Source of the DNA: GCA-001735895 sp964651385
GTDB lineage: Bacteria > Pseudomonadota > Gammaproteobacteria > GCA-001735895
Direction: 5' to 3'
Assembly (NCBI GenBank): GCA_964651385.1
Contig: CAZYYM010000002.1
Span: forward strand, 1-64,000
Length of the DNA: 64,000 bases
Shown here: positions 32,639 through 42,298 of the stretch, in pieces
Position numbering within the stretch: position 1 is the first letter of the stretch
How the letters are laid out: each line of letters starts with the position of its first letter
Translations under genes and position numbers: made by a program
Notes under the pieces: generated by a model
What the model saw: only the letters and a program-made list of their open reading frames with translations
Databases searched by the model: none
What the model was told of the DNA's origin: nothing

Positions 32639-34672
32639 TTACTTCGAACAATTCAGCCTCCCCGGTAAAATTTCCAGGTTTGCAGAAACTCGGGCAATTT
32701 CATTAAACAAATTATCTCTTGAAAAGGGTTTGGATATATGGCCATCAGCACCCATATCTTTATATCTGTTGACATCCGATACCATGGTATTGGCAGTAAC
32801 TGTTATTATAGGTGTATAGGTTCCTTTAAGCTTTACAGTTAGTAGCTCGCCTGAAAGTTCCTTACCGGGAATTTCGCAGCAGATTCCCTGTTCACTGTTA
32901 CGGATAATATCGATAGCCTGAATTCCATCCATGACAGGCATTTGAATGTCCATCAGCACCAGATCAAATTGTTTTTTAGCAAGGCTCTTAAGCGCTTCAA
33001 GCCCATTTTCGACATGCATAGCATGATGACCCTGTTTTTTAAGCGCTGCCATGGCGATTAAACCATTGGTTTTCTCGTCTTCGGCTAACAGGACATTTAA
33101 TTCGCGAACGGATTGCGACAAGGCATTACTAGCATGGCTGATTTTTCCGCTTTTTTCGGCAGATTCAGCTTTTTGGAAATTGACCCTAAACCAAAATGAG
33201 GCACCTGCCCCTTCTTCGCTTTCCACGCCAATTTCACCACCCATCAACCTAACGATATTTTTGGAAATTGACAGGCCAAGACCGGTTCCACCATATTTTC
33301 TGGTCGTTGAGTTATCTGCCTGAGTGAATGACTGGAAAAGAGATTTCTGTTCTTGCTTACCGATGCCAATACCGGTATCGGAAACCGTAATTTTACAGGT
33401 GACATTTTTCGGGCTCTCGTCGACGGTTTCAAGAGAAATACGCACGCTCCCCCCTTCCGGGGTGAATTTAATCGCATTACTCACCAGGTTAATAATGATC
33501 TGGTTTAGTCGAATAAAATCTCCAGATATCTGCCCTGAAAAACCAGCCATTAAATCTAACTCCAGGTCTATATCTTTTTTCCTGGCCTGTGGTAGAAGAA
33601 CATTGCAGGTGTGTTCGAGTTTTTCCTTGAGATTAAAGCTCGTTGATTCCAATTCTAGCTTTCCAGCTTCAATTTTCGAAAAATCGAGAATATCATTGAT
33701 TATTCTTAATAATCCTTCAGAGCTATCCAATATGCTGTCGGCGTACTGTCTTTGATCAGACGTCAATGAAGTATCTTTCAATAACTCCGCCATACCCATA
33801 ACGCCATTCATGGGGGTGCGTATCTCATGACTCATATTGGCAAGAAAGGTCGATTTTGCCCTTGCAGCGGCTTCAACTTTTTTCTTCTCGGATTCCAGTA
33901 AATCTATTGAGACAGTTGAATTCCGAATTTTTTCATCCCGTCGCTGGATCGCATCTCTCATCTGCGTAAATTCGTATATTAGAACACCCAATTCGTCTCT
34001 CACTACCCTCAAACTTTCGGGGTTATTATTCTCATTTTCACCACTTGAATTTTTTTCAGGGTTCAAATTTTCAACCGCGTTGATCACCTCATTAAGCGGT
34101 TTTGTGATTAACTTTTTGGTAAAAAACACAAAAAGCAACCATAGCATTGAAGCCTTTATTACCGCATTTATGACAGTAATAACAAGCGTGTATTTGACGC
34201 CCTGAAAAACTGTCTGATAGGAGCTAAACAATATTAACTGACCTACCAGTACAGTATCCGAAGTGCCTGCCGATGAATAATATACAGCCTGCGTAACCGG
34301 TATTAATTTATTAAGCTGATAGATTATACCTGACGGATGATGATCCTGAGATACAGAACCAGCTTCATTTTCGATTACTGAACCAAGTGATGCCACTGGC
34401 TCGTTATTATCATCGACAATTATTATTCCCGAAACCAGTTTGTTTTTAAGCAGCCCGCTAGCGACAGATTTAGCACTATTGAAATCTACATCCCAAAGGG
34501 CCTGTGATACCACGGGTGAAATTGTTTTCAATAGGCTCTGTAATTTGTCTTCCACCCCATTTTTTTCATTATTGAATTCCATAACCATCTGTATACCGGT
34601 GACGGTAGTGGCTAAAATAAAATAAAATGCGAAAACTGATTTGACCAGCCTGTTAGCAATTTTAGAATGCAC
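32639..34672 (-). CDS. Hybrid sensor histidine kinase with receiver domain
   Basis: A 677-residue inner-membrane sensor. TM1 is at about 10-30, a periplasmic region of about 130 residues follows, and TM2 is at about 165-187, then a HAMP-like linker and coiled coil. The HisKA domain has His282 in ANMSHEIRTPMNG and the HATPase domain has DTGIGIG and GGTGLGLSIS. The C-terminal receiver has LLAEDE and phospho-acceptor Asp575 in LMDIQMP. No output domain and no Hpt domain are present, so the phosphate must pass to a separate Hpt or regulator outside the window. The start is GTG at 34672, 6 bp after the upstream binding-protein gene. The periplasmic domain is not itself a solute-binding fold. Confidence 0.93.
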   Translation of the reverse strand: MHSKIANRLVKSVFAFYFILATTVTGIQMVMEFNNEKNGVEDKLQSLLKTISPVVSQALWDVDFNSAKSVASGLLKNKLVSGIIIVDDNNEPVASLGSVIENEAGSVSQDHHPSGIIYQLNKLIPVTQAVYYSSAGTSDTVLVGQLILFSSYQTVFQGVKYTLVITVINAVIKASMLWLLFVFFTKKLITKPLNEVINAVENLNPEKNSSGENENNNPESLRVVRDELGVLIYEFTQMRDAIQRRDEKIRNSTVSIDLLESEKKKVEAAARAKSTFLANMSHEIRTPMNGVMGMAELLKDTSLTSDQRQYADSILDSSEGLLRIINDILDFSKIEAGKLELESTSFNLKEKLEHTCNVLLPQARKKDIDLELDLMAGFSGQISGDFIRLNQIIINLVSNAIKFTPEGGSVRISLETVDESPKNVTCKITVSDTGIGIGKQEQKSLFQSFTQADNSTTRKYGGTGLGLSISKNIVRLMGGEIGVESEEGAGASFWFRVNFQKAESAEKSGKISHASNALSQSVRELNVLLAEDEKTNGLIAMAALKKQGHHAMHVENGLEALKSLAKKQFDLVLMDIQMPVMDGIQAIDIIRNSEQGICCEIPGKELSGELLTVKLKGTYTPIITVTANTMVSDVNRYKDMGADGHISKPFSRDNLFNEIARVSANLEILPGRLNCSK

Positions 34673-34678
34673 TTTCTG

Positions 34679-35431
34679 CTACTCGATGTTCCCGATTTCT
34701 TGCTGAATCCTGTCAATAATCTGCTGGTATTTACCCGTCTTCTTCAATTTTTTTAATCCCCGGTTAAACCTTGAGCAAAATTCCTGCTGGCGAGCCGATA
34801 CTTTCGAACACATCACGTATAGTGGTTTATCATCCAGTGGTTTTTTTACGAAATCGAGCTCCCCCAAAGACTGTGGGTAATTTGTTGCAAGAATGTTTAA
34901 TGCGGTAAATTTGTCGATGACAGCAAGATCCAGACGCCCTTTGAGTAGTTTGGCAATATTTTGTTCGTCGCTATTGACTAGCTGTTTATTTAAAAAATCA
35001 GCGTCATCAAACTCAGGGGTATTTACATATCCCTGTACTACACCAATCGAATACTGCTTGAGATCTTTGAGTTCGATGAAATCAATTTGCTTTGCCCTTG
35101 ATTTGATAAATACCAGGGGACCCTGAATAAAATTATCAGAGAACGAGTAGGTCCTCAATCTTTCCTTCGAATAATAAGCAGGGTATATAGCATCTAAACG
35201 ACCTTCGCTGACTTCTTTCAGCCCCCTTGCCCAGGGCAGGAAAACTATCCGTGAATTCACACCGACAGCTTTGAAGGCCGCCTTGACGATTTCGGTGGTA
35301 AATCCCTCTTCAGCCAGTTTTTTGCCGACATAAGGGGGCCATTCCAATGTGGCCAGATTGACAGTTTCCTGGGCAGTGGCCGGATTCATAGCCATGCAAA
35401 TATAGACAAATAATGCTGTTAGAAACCTCAT
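34679..35431 (-). CDS. Periplasmic solute-binding protein, first of the sensor operon
   Basis: A 250-residue exported protein with a signal peptide (MRFLTALFVYICMAMNPATA) and a clear family 3 solute-binding fold: VNLATLEWPPYVGKKL, GFTTEIVKAAF, SEGRLDAIYPAYYSKERL and a C-terminal LKKTGKYQQIIDRI helix. The ATG at 35431 with AGGG upstream is chosen over an in-frame GTG at 35452. It is the first gene of the binding-protein/kinase/binding-protein operon; the hybrid kinase begins 6 bp later. With no permease or ATPase nearby it probably presents a ligand to the kinase (inference). Confidence 0.85.
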   Translation of the reverse strand: MRFLTALFVYICMAMNPATAQETVNLATLEWPPYVGKKLAEEGFTTEIVKAAFKAVGVNSRIVFLPWARGLKEVSEGRLDAIYPAYYSKERLRTYSFSDNFIQGPLVFIKSRAKQIDFIELKDLKQYSIGVVQGYVNTPEFDDADFLNKQLVNSDEQNIAKLLKGRLDLAVIDKFTALNILATNYPQSLGELDFVKKPLDDKPLYVMCSKVSARQQEFCSRFNRGLKKLKKTGKYQQIIDRIQQEIGNIE

Positions 35432-35646
35432 GATTCCCTGCCGTATTTTCACTGTATCGTTTGATTATAGAGCAGATACCGAAATTTTCTGACATACCAC
35501 GTGGAATTTCAAAGACACGGCTTCGACTGGCGCCGGTTTTTAACCCTATATATTAAACTCCGGGAGAGTGGCCAGGAAAATTCGACCAATATTTAATCCT
35601 CTGCCAGCTGCCACCACTTGGCAAAATACTGCAGGATCCAGAATTT

Positions 35647-37029
35647 CTAACGATCCTGGGGTGTCACTTTCTTTTCATAATCTTCGTTTAACACCAGCGA
35701 TTCGTGCCGCATCAACACCCTGATTAAGGCTATCGAAGGCAGACCCAGTGCAGCCGCATAGGTAAAAAATACCGCATAGCTACTACTGTCAACTATCAGC
35801 CCGGAAAATCCAGCAAGAAACTTTGCCAGTAGTAACATGATGGAACTGAACAGCGCATACTGCGTGGCTGTATAAGCCTTGTGAGTCAGCGCTGACAGAT
35901 AGGCAACAAAGGTTGTCGTTGCAATACCCGCGGCAAGGTTATCCGCTCCCACCACAAGGATTAACCAGAGTAGCTCGGGCTGTTGTGTCGCCAACCATGC
36001 AAATAACAGGTTAGTCAGCACGACCAGTACCGCTCCCACCATCAGCATGCGCATCTTGCCGTAATGCATCACCAGTATGCCACCAAACAGCGCACCGCCA
36101 ATGGTCACGAAAGGACCCACAGTTTTGGTTACCAGCCCGATCTGGAGTTCGTTGTAGCCCATATCGATGTAAAACGGGTTGGCCATAACACCGAGCGTAA
36201 TATCACTGATACGAAATACCATGATAAACAAAAGGATCACGATTGCGGACAGTCCATGCCGGGCAAAAAATTCGGCAAAAGGGCTAACCACAGCACCCGC
36301 GAACCATCGCCGAAGATGCGACACTAGTCCAGTCGACGCGTCCTGCTCGTCAGTCAATGCATTAATAATCTTTCGCTCGGTTTCCAGCTGATGTGAACTA
36401 ACACCATGATCCGGTTCCGGGATTAAAAATACCGTGAATACTCCGATCATCATGCACCCCGCCATAAAATTATAAGCCAGCGGCCAGGAATAAAAATGCG
36501 CCAAAGAAAATGCACCCCCACCGGCCACTATCATGCCTAATCGATAACCCAGTTGATAGCTCCCGGCCATCGCTCCCTGGAAATCGTCATCCAGCGCCTC
36601 GATACGCCAGGCATCAACCGCTATATCCTGAGTTGCCGAAGAAAAGGCGGTCACAACCGCAAACATCACCACATATTTCAACTGGCTCAACGGATCACTA
36701 CCTGCCATGCTCAGCAAACCGTAAATAATCCCCGCCTGCCCAAGCAACATCCAGCTACGGCGCTTACCCAGCAGCGAAGTCAAAAATGGTAACGGCATGC
36801 GGTCGACTAAGGGCGACCAGAGAAACTTGAATCCATAGGCTAGTGCTACCCAACTGACAAATCCGATGGTAGTTTTGTCCACCCCCTCAACGCGCAACCA
36901 GGCAGACAGCGTACCGAACACCAGCAACAACGGCAGCCCAGCGGAAAACCCCAGAAATAGCATCGCAATTACCCGTGGCTGGCGATACACCAGGAATGAC
37001 TGCGACCAGTCGTGCAACCTGTCTCTCAC
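35647..37029 (-). CDS. ampG: AmpG-type muropeptide permease (MFS)
   Basis: A 460-residue major facilitator with about 12 membrane helices. The opening (RVIAMLFLGFSAGLPLLLVFGTLSAWL) and the PLVDRMPLPFL and ATQDIAVDAWR segments are the AmpG family signature. AmpG imports anhydro-muropeptides released by wall turnover. Mpl (24440) and an MpaA-like peptidase (52628) in this window belong to the same recycling route. It overlaps the upstream ExoIII/Crc-like gene by 4 bp (ATGA) and is probably co-transcribed with it. Confidence 0.92.
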   Translation of the reverse strand: MRDRLHDWSQSFLVYRQPRVIAMLFLGFSAGLPLLLVFGTLSAWLRVEGVDKTTIGFVSWVALAYGFKFLWSPLVDRMPLPFLTSLLGKRRSWMLLGQAGIIYGLLSMAGSDPLSQLKYVVMFAVVTAFSSATQDIAVDAWRIEALDDDFQGAMAGSYQLGYRLGMIVAGGGAFSLAHFYSWPLAYNFMAGCMMIGVFTVFLIPEPDHGVSSHQLETERKIINALTDEQDASTGLVSHLRRWFAGAVVSPFAEFFARHGLSAIVILLFIMVFRISDITLGVMANPFYIDMGYNELQIGLVTKTVGPFVTIGGALFGGILVMHYGKMRMLMVGAVLVVLTNLLFAWLATQQPELLWLILVVGADNLAAGIATTTFVAYLSALTHKAYTATQYALFSSIMLLLAKFLAGFSGLIVDSSSYAVFFTYAAALGLPSIALIRVLMRHESLVLNEDYEKKVTPQDR

Positions 37030-37805
37030 GACTGAATGTTAAAATTGTAATCCAGAATCAACGGCGCGTGATCGGAGAAACGCTCTTTTTTATAAATACC
37101 GGCCTTCTGTATGACGGACCTCAATCCAGGTGTCACGATGTGATAATCAATGCGCCAACCGACATTCTTGTCCCAGGACTGCCCGCGGTTCGACCACCAG
37201 GTATATTGCTCTTCGCGTTGGTCGACAACCCGAAATGCATCGACATAACCAACGCGGTCGAACAATTCGGTTAACCAGGCGCGTTCTTCTGGCAGAAAGC
37301 CTGAATTTTTCTGATTCGAACGCCAGTTTTTCAAATCGATATTCTGGTGTGCAATATTCCAGTCCCCGCAAATAATGAATTCGCGATGCTTACGACGCAG
37401 AGATTGCAAATGCAGCATAAAGCTATCCATAAATCGCCATTTGGATTCCTGCCGATGATCGCCTGATGACCCCGACGGTGCATATAGCGATATCACCGAG
37501 AGATTTTTGTAACGGTATTCGATGTATCTCCCCTCATTATCGAATTCAGATTCGCCGAAGCCACGAACAATTTTTAGCGGCTTATGGCGGCTATAAATAG
37601 CGGTGCCACTATAACCTTTCTTCAGCGCATCAAAATAACTACAGGTATAGCTTTCCGGGTGATACATCGGATCATCAAGCTGATCAACCTGTGCCTTGGT
37701 CTCTTGCACACAGACAAAATCGGCCTTCTGCCCGGCCAGCCAATCGAAAAAGCCCTTCCGCGCAGCAGCCCTGATACCATTGGTATTAATCGATATAACG
37801 CGCAT
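37026..37805 (-). CDS. Exodeoxyribonuclease III/Crc-family protein with intact active site
   Basis: A 259-residue endonuclease/exonuclease/phosphatase-fold protein. It has the ExoIII catalytic set: Asn in SINTNG, Glu in VQETK, YAPSG, GDWN, and the terminal SDHAPL with Asp-His. Position next to pyrE, facing it, is that of crc in Pseudomonas, and the sequence aligns well with Crc (RKHREFIICG, LTPGLR-like blocks). Pseudomonas Crc lacks several of the catalytic residues, whereas this protein keeps them, so it is probably an active AP endonuclease/exonuclease (inference). The start at 37805 (MRVISINTNG) matches the family. Confidence 0.9.
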   Translation of the reverse strand: MRVISINTNGIRAAARKGFFDWLAGQKADFVCVQETKAQVDQLDDPMYHPESYTCSYFDALKKGYSGTAIYSRHKPLKIVRGFGESEFDNEGRYIEYRYKNLSVISLYAPSGSSGDHRQESKWRFMDSFMLHLQSLRRKHREFIICGDWNIAHQNIDLKNWRSNQKNSGFLPEERAWLTELFDRVGYVDAFRVVDQREEQYTWWSNRGQSWDKNVGWRIDYHIVTPGLRSVIQKAGIYKKERFSDHAPLILDYNFNIQS

Positions 37806-37876
37806 AAAAGCTTTACCACTTTCAATCAACAAAACAGGCGCTATGATACATCAGTTAAATTTGAAACGGGCAAACC

Positions 37877-38515
37877 ATGCTGGACTATCAATCGCGCTTC
37901 CTCGACTACTGCCTGCAGCGGGGCGCACTCACATTTGGCGAATTCGCACTAAAATCCGGGCGCATCAGCCCGTACTTTTTCAACGCCGGTATTTTCAACC
38001 GGGGAGCCGATCTCGCCGCTCTGGGCGCTTTTTACAGCGAGGCCATCCAGCACGCCGGGATCGATTTCGACCTGTTATTCGGCCCGGCCTACAAGGGCAT
38101 ACCACTGGCAGCGATTACCGCCAGTGCGCTCTATCAGCATCACCAACGCGATATACCCTATGCATTCGACCGCAAAGAAGCCAAGGATCATGGTGAAGGT
38201 GGCAATACCGTCGGCGCCACAATCAAGGGAAAAGTTATGATTATCGACGATGTCATTACAGCAGGTACTGCGATTAGACAGTCTATGCAGCTCATCGAAT
38301 CTCTCGGCGCACAGGTTTGCGCGGTTACCATTGCTCTCGACCGCCAGGAAAAAGGTCAGGGAGACAGCTCAGCGATTCAAGAGCTCGAGACATTCGGTGT
38401 CCGCGTAATACCAATTATTCAACTTGCCGATATCTTGCAATATCTGCAGAATAACCGGCAAACCGACAAACTGGTCAAAGTTCAAAGCTATCGAGCGCAG
38501 TACGGTATCGACTGA
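37877..38515 (+). CDS. pyrE: Orotate phosphoribosyltransferase
   Basis: PyrE converts orotate and PRPP to OMP in pyrimidine synthesis. The 212-residue protein has the PRPP-binding motif VMIIDDVITAGTAIRQSM, the flexible loop FDRKEAKDHGEGG and N-terminal FGEFALKSGRISPYFFNAG. It is divergent from the ExoIII/Crc-like gene. A possible -10 box TATGAT lies at 37840-37845, about 32 bp before the ATG. No PyrE attenuator hairpin was seen in the 71-bp leader. Confidence 0.97.
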   Translation: MLDYQSRFLDYCLQRGALTFGEFALKSGRISPYFFNAGIFNRGADLAALGAFYSEAIQHAGIDFDLLFGPAYKGIPLAAITASALYQHHQRDIPYAFDRKEAKDHGEGGNTVGATIKGKVMIIDDVITAGTAIRQSMQLIESLGAQVCAVTIALDRQEKGQGDSSAIQELETFGVRVIPIIQLADILQYLQNNRQTDKLVKVQSYRAQYGID

Positions 38516-38561
38516 TACTCGACAGCCCTATACCGGCCAATGGTCTACTACCGGAGGGAAT

Positions 38562-39317
38562 ATGAAATACCTGTTACTCGCGAGCTGCTTGTTTGCATTT
38601 TCAGCCCAGGCTACGGAAACCATCACAGTCGATAGCAAACCATTGAAAACAGCGGTGGTTGAACTATTTACCTCGGAAGGATGCAGCAGTTGTCCACCCG
38701 CCGACCTCTGGCTTGAAGCCCTGGTTGAAACACCCTCGGATGAATTCGACGTATTGGCTCTGGCCTTTCACGTCGATTACTGGGATTACATTGGCTGGAA
38801 AGACCGATTCGCCAGCCCGAAGTATACCAGTCGTCAACGTCAGCTCGGCGCCAATAACAAGCAACGAAGCATATACACGCCCGAATTTTTTGTCGGTGGT
38901 AAGGAAACCCGGGGTACCGCCCGCGTTTTAAATGAAATTCGCCAGGCCAACCAGATACATGCCCAAATCGACTTAAAATTAACCATCAGAAAAGAGGGCA
39001 ATGGTTTGCAACTCGATCTCGAGCCCAACAGTGAAAAAGTAAACACCAATGGGTTACATTTTCGCTATTTCGTCTATGAGAAAAACCTGGTCAGTGACGT
39101 CACTCGTGGCGAAAATTCTGGAAAGACGCTAAGACATCAACAAGTAGTCCGTTATATGAGTTCGGCGCGGAAACTCAATCAAACAAATTCCTACATGATA
39201 AGCATCGATCCCGACTGGAAACTCAATAATATCGGTGTGGCTGCGCTGGTGACAACACCGGGTAACCTGTCATATTTACAGGCAGTGCATACGCCGATTA
39301 CAGCTTTATTCGACTAA
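38562..39317 (+). CDS. DUF1223 thioredoxin-like exported protein
   Basis: A 251-residue exported protein (signal peptide MKYLLLASCLFAFSAQA) of the DUF1223 family. The mature N-terminus has LFTSEGCSSCPPAD with a CxxC, as in thioredoxin-like redox proteins; the rest includes VDYWDYIGWKDRFASPKYT and YTPEFFVGG. It is probably a periplasmic thiol protein of unknown partner. GGAGGG is the ribosome-binding site for the ATG at 38562, 46 bp after pyrE; co-transcription is possible. Confidence 0.88.
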   Translation: MKYLLLASCLFAFSAQATETITVDSKPLKTAVVELFTSEGCSSCPPADLWLEALVETPSDEFDVLALAFHVDYWDYIGWKDRFASPKYTSRQRQLGANNKQRSIYTPEFFVGGKETRGTARVLNEIRQANQIHAQIDLKLTIRKEGNGLQLDLEPNSEKVNTNGLHFRYFVYEKNLVSDVTRGENSGKTLRHQQVVRYMSSARKLNQTNSYMISIDPDWKLNNIGVAALVTTPGNLSYLQAVHTPITALFD

Positions 39318-39461
39318 AGACCAGAGCTGATCCACAATTTAACGAGTCATTCATGAAATACCGACCTGAATGGACTATGATTAAAGCGATTTTAAGCTGA
39401 TTGCGCTGTAGCAATTCCATCCGTTCAAGCGCTTAACCAATATTCTTTTAAATATTACGCT

Positions 39462-40124
39462 ATGAGCCTGATGCATTCGACTACCATCAAAAACCGCTTG
39501 CTGATATCCATCGGTAGTATTCTATTCTCCGTCTGTACGTCGGCACCGGCGGCAACTCTCTACAAATGGGTCGATGAAAATGGCGAGGTACGTTATAGCG
39601 ATCAATTACCACCGGACCAGATAAAGCAGAAACACCAGACACTCAACAATCAAGGCGTCGTTATCGATACCAGAGAAGCTGCAAAAACAGAGGAACAACT
39701 GGCTACCGAGGCAGAAGCCAAAAAGGCTCTCGAAGCGCAGCAAGCCAAAGAAAAACGATTAAAGGAAATTCAGGATAAACAAGACCGCGTTTTGCTGTTA
39801 ACTTTTAGCTCCGAAAAGGAAATGAGTGCAGTTCACGATAATCGAATCGATGTTATTGAATCGGTCATTCGCCTGATCAACAAAAGCATCGCGGCAACCG
39901 AAGCACGACTCATCAAACTCGAAGATTCCGCTGACCTGGTTTATCTCTCCAAAGGCAAGGAAGTACCGGGTGGTCTGGCACAAAACATCGAACACTTTAC
40001 GCGTAAGGTAGCCAACCGAAAAGAGCAGCTGCGCCTGAAGAAACTGGAAAAACAAAACTTAAACGAACAGTTTAACTCTGACCTGGCGCGATACCGCCTG
40101 CTCAAATCCGGGCAAAACAACTAG
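39462..40124 (+). CDS. DUF4124-domain exported protein with coiled coil
   Basis: A 220-residue exported protein. A signal peptide (to about SAPAA) is followed by a DUF4124 domain (TLYKWVDENGEVRYSDQLPP) and then a long Lys/Glu-rich coiled coil (about residues 75-215). DUF4124 proteins are common in Gammaproteobacteria, envelope-located and mostly uncharacterised. The gene is monocistronic and convergent with argB (15 bp gap). Confidence 0.84.
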   Translation: MSLMHSTTIKNRLLISIGSILFSVCTSAPAATLYKWVDENGEVRYSDQLPPDQIKQKHQTLNNQGVVIDTREAAKTEEQLATEAEAKKALEAQQAKEKRLKEIQDKQDRVLLLTFSSEKEMSAVHDNRIDVIESVIRLINKSIAATEARLIKLEDSADLVYLSKGKEVPGGLAQNIEHFTRKVANRKEQLRLKKLEKQNLNEQFNSDLARYRLLKSGQNN

Positions 40125-40139
40125 TGTCCAATACTAGTC

Positions 40140-41009
40140 TTACGACTTGAGCAATGTGCCTACACCACTATCGGTGAGCAATTCCAGCAACACTGAATGG
40201 CGCACGCGTCCATCGATAATATGACTAGTTTTAACACCGGATTTAACCGCGTCAAGCGCACAGGCTACTTTCGGCAACATACCCCCATGAATAATGCCCT
40301 GCTCGATCAGTTGACCGGTTTCCTTTGCGTTGAGACCGGTCAACAGATGGCCTTCAGGGTCGAGCACACCAGGGGTATTAGTCAGCAATAATAATTTTTC
40401 CGCCGCCAGCACAGAGGCTAGCTTCCCCGCCACCAGATCGGCATTTATATTATAGGAAACACCGTCGGGGCCGACCCCAATCGGAGCGATCACAGGAATG
40501 AAATCATCGTCATCGAGCATCTTCACTACCGATGGATCAATTTGGTGTACCTCACCGACCTGTCCCAGATCACGGCTTTCTTGCTCGTTTCCGGTCAGCT
40601 TCATTTTACGTGCGCTAATCATACCGCCGTCCTTTCCTGTCAGACCCACCGCACGACCACCATGGCTGTTTATTAACGAAACGATCTGTTTATTTACCAG
40701 GCCACCAAGCACCATTTCGACCACATCCATGGTTTCATTGTCGGTAACGCGCATACCCTCGATAAAGCGGCTCTCCTTCCCGATTTGTTCGAGCAATCTG
40801 CCAATTTGCGGACCGCCACCATGTACGATTACCGGATTCACACCGACTTGTTTCAGTAAAACGATATCCTGCGCAAAACTGCTTTTCAGCGCCTCATCGA
40901 CCATTGCATTACCACCGAATTTTATCACCACGGTTTTGCGATCAAGTACCTGGATATATGGAAGCGCCTCGATCAGAATTTCTGCAATACTGCTTTTATT
41001 CATTGTCAT
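40140..41009 (-). CDS. argB: Acetylglutamate kinase
   Basis: ArgB phosphorylates N-acetylglutamate in arginine synthesis. The 289-residue amino-acid kinase has VVIKFGGNAM, VIVHGGGPQIGRLL, GLTGKDGGMISARKM, YNINADLVAGKLA and the C-terminal GGMLPKVACALDAV segment. The N-terminal helix (about 25 residues before the kinase core) suggests the arginine-sensitive hexameric type (inference). Starts MTMNKSS; a second ATG two codons later is also usable. It is 42 bp downstream of coaBC on the same strand. Confidence 0.97.
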   Translation of the reverse strand: MTMNKSSIAEILIEALPYIQVLDRKTVVIKFGGNAMVDEALKSSFAQDIVLLKQVGVNPVIVHGGGPQIGRLLEQIGKESRFIEGMRVTDNETMDVVEMVLGGLVNKQIVSLINSHGGRAVGLTGKDGGMISARKMKLTGNEQESRDLGQVGEVHQIDPSVVKMLDDDDFIPVIAPIGVGPDGVSYNINADLVAGKLASVLAAEKLLLLTNTPGVLDPEGHLLTGLNAKETGQLIEQGIIHGGMLPKVACALDAVKSGVKTSHIIDGRVRHSVLLELLTDSGVGTLLKS

Positions 41010-41051
41010 TTCGTTAAACTCGACGGCAAATAATTTTTATCAAAGTTGAAT

Positions 41052-42245
41052 CTATAGTTTCGCCAGATATTGATCCGCCAGCAAATCGATCAATTGTCGA
41101 GCGATTTCAGTCTTACTCGTCAATGGCAACACACGTCGAAAGTTCCTGCCCAATAACAGAATTTCATTGTTATCGCTTTCAAATCCCGAAGGGCCATAAC
41201 CCACTCGATTGGCGGCAATCATATCAAGGTTTTTACGCAGCCGCTTAGCCGCTGCATGTTGTTCTACATTTTCGGTTTCGGCGGCAAAACCTAGCGTAAA
41301 TGGCGCTTTTTTGAGCGCAGCTACCTCGCAAACAATATCCGGATTCTGAACCAGCGATAATTGCATGACATCCGTAGTTTTTTTGATTTTTTGCCTCGCC
41401 GGTTGTTCGATTCGATAATCGGCAACCGCCGCACAGGCAATAAAAATGTCAGCCTGACTCACTCGTTGCATCACAGCGTCGTGCATTTCGACCGCACTTT
41501 CGACCATTATCCGATCAACACCCGTCGGCGGAAATATGGATACCGGTCCACTGACGAGGGTCACCCTGGCTCCCGCCTCATTAGCTGCCTGTGCCAATGC
41601 ATAACCCATTTTACCGGAACTTCGATTGCTGATATAACGCACCGGATCTATAGTTTCCCGGGTGGGTCCGGCAGTGATTAAAATATGCCGACTATAGAGC
41701 TTTCCTGCCTCGAAATGCCGATCAACCAGCCGAAACAAGTCATCGGCCTCCAACATGCGTCCCAGCCCCACATCACCACAGGCTTGCTCACCCGAATCGG
41801 GGCCCCAGATGCGCGTATTGCGTGATCCCAGCGATCGCAAATTATCCTGTGTCGCCTCACTGGCATACATTTGCTGGTTCATGGCGGGCGCCATTGCAAT
41901 TGGCTCCGCTGCGGCCAGACATATGCTTAGTAGAATATTATCCGCATAACCCTGACTGAGTTTTGCGATAAAATCTGCGGAGGCTGGCGCCACCAATATC
42001 AAGTCAGCCCATCGCGCGAGTTCGATATGATCCATCGCTGATTCGGATTCTGCATCGAAAATTTCACTATATACTCGATGTCCACTCAACGCCTGGAAAG
42101 TCAGCGGTTGTATAAACTCGCGCCCTGCCGGTGTCATCACCACGCGTACTTCGGCGCCGGCTTTAACTAACAGGCGAAGCAACTCAGCGGATTTATAGGC
42201 CGCGATACCCCCGGTCACGCCGAGTACGATTTTTTTCTTGTGCAT
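41052..42245 (-). CDS. coaBC: Bifunctional phosphopantothenoylcysteine decarboxylase/phosphopantothenate-cysteine ligase
   Basis: CoaBC catalyses two steps of coenzyme A synthesis. Residues about 1-180 form the flavoprotein decarboxylase (VLGVTGGIAAYKSAELLR, PAMNQQMY and the ACGDVGLGRM region). The remainder is the CoaB ligase domain (HILITAGPTRETIDPVRYISNRSSGKMG split over the known motifs, ADYRIE, LGFAAETEN). The ATG at 42245 (MHKKKIVLGVTGG) is selected because AAGGAT lies about 9 bases upstream; upstream ATGs lack such a site. It is divergent from radC, 53 bp apart, a standard gammaproteobacterial arrangement. Confidence 0.96.
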   Translation of the reverse strand: MHKKKIVLGVTGGIAAYKSAELLRLLVKAGAEVRVVMTPAGREFIQPLTFQALSGHRVYSEIFDAESESAMDHIELARWADLILVAPASADFIAKLSQGYADNILLSICLAAAEPIAMAPAMNQQMYASEATQDNLRSLGSRNTRIWGPDSGEQACGDVGLGRMLEADDLFRLVDRHFEAGKLYSRHILITAGPTRETIDPVRYISNRSSGKMGYALAQAANEAGARVTLVSGPVSIFPPTGVDRIMVESAVEMHDAVMQRVSQADIFIACAAVADYRIEQPARQKIKKTTDVMQLSLVQNPDIVCEVAALKKAPFTLGFAAETENVEQHAAAKRLRKNLDMIAANRVGYGPSGFESDNNEILLLGRNFRRVLPLTSKTEIARQLIDLLADQYLAKL

Positions 42246-42298
42246 TGATTGCATATCCTTTATTTTAACCGACAGGAAACCAACGTAAAGGAATACCA

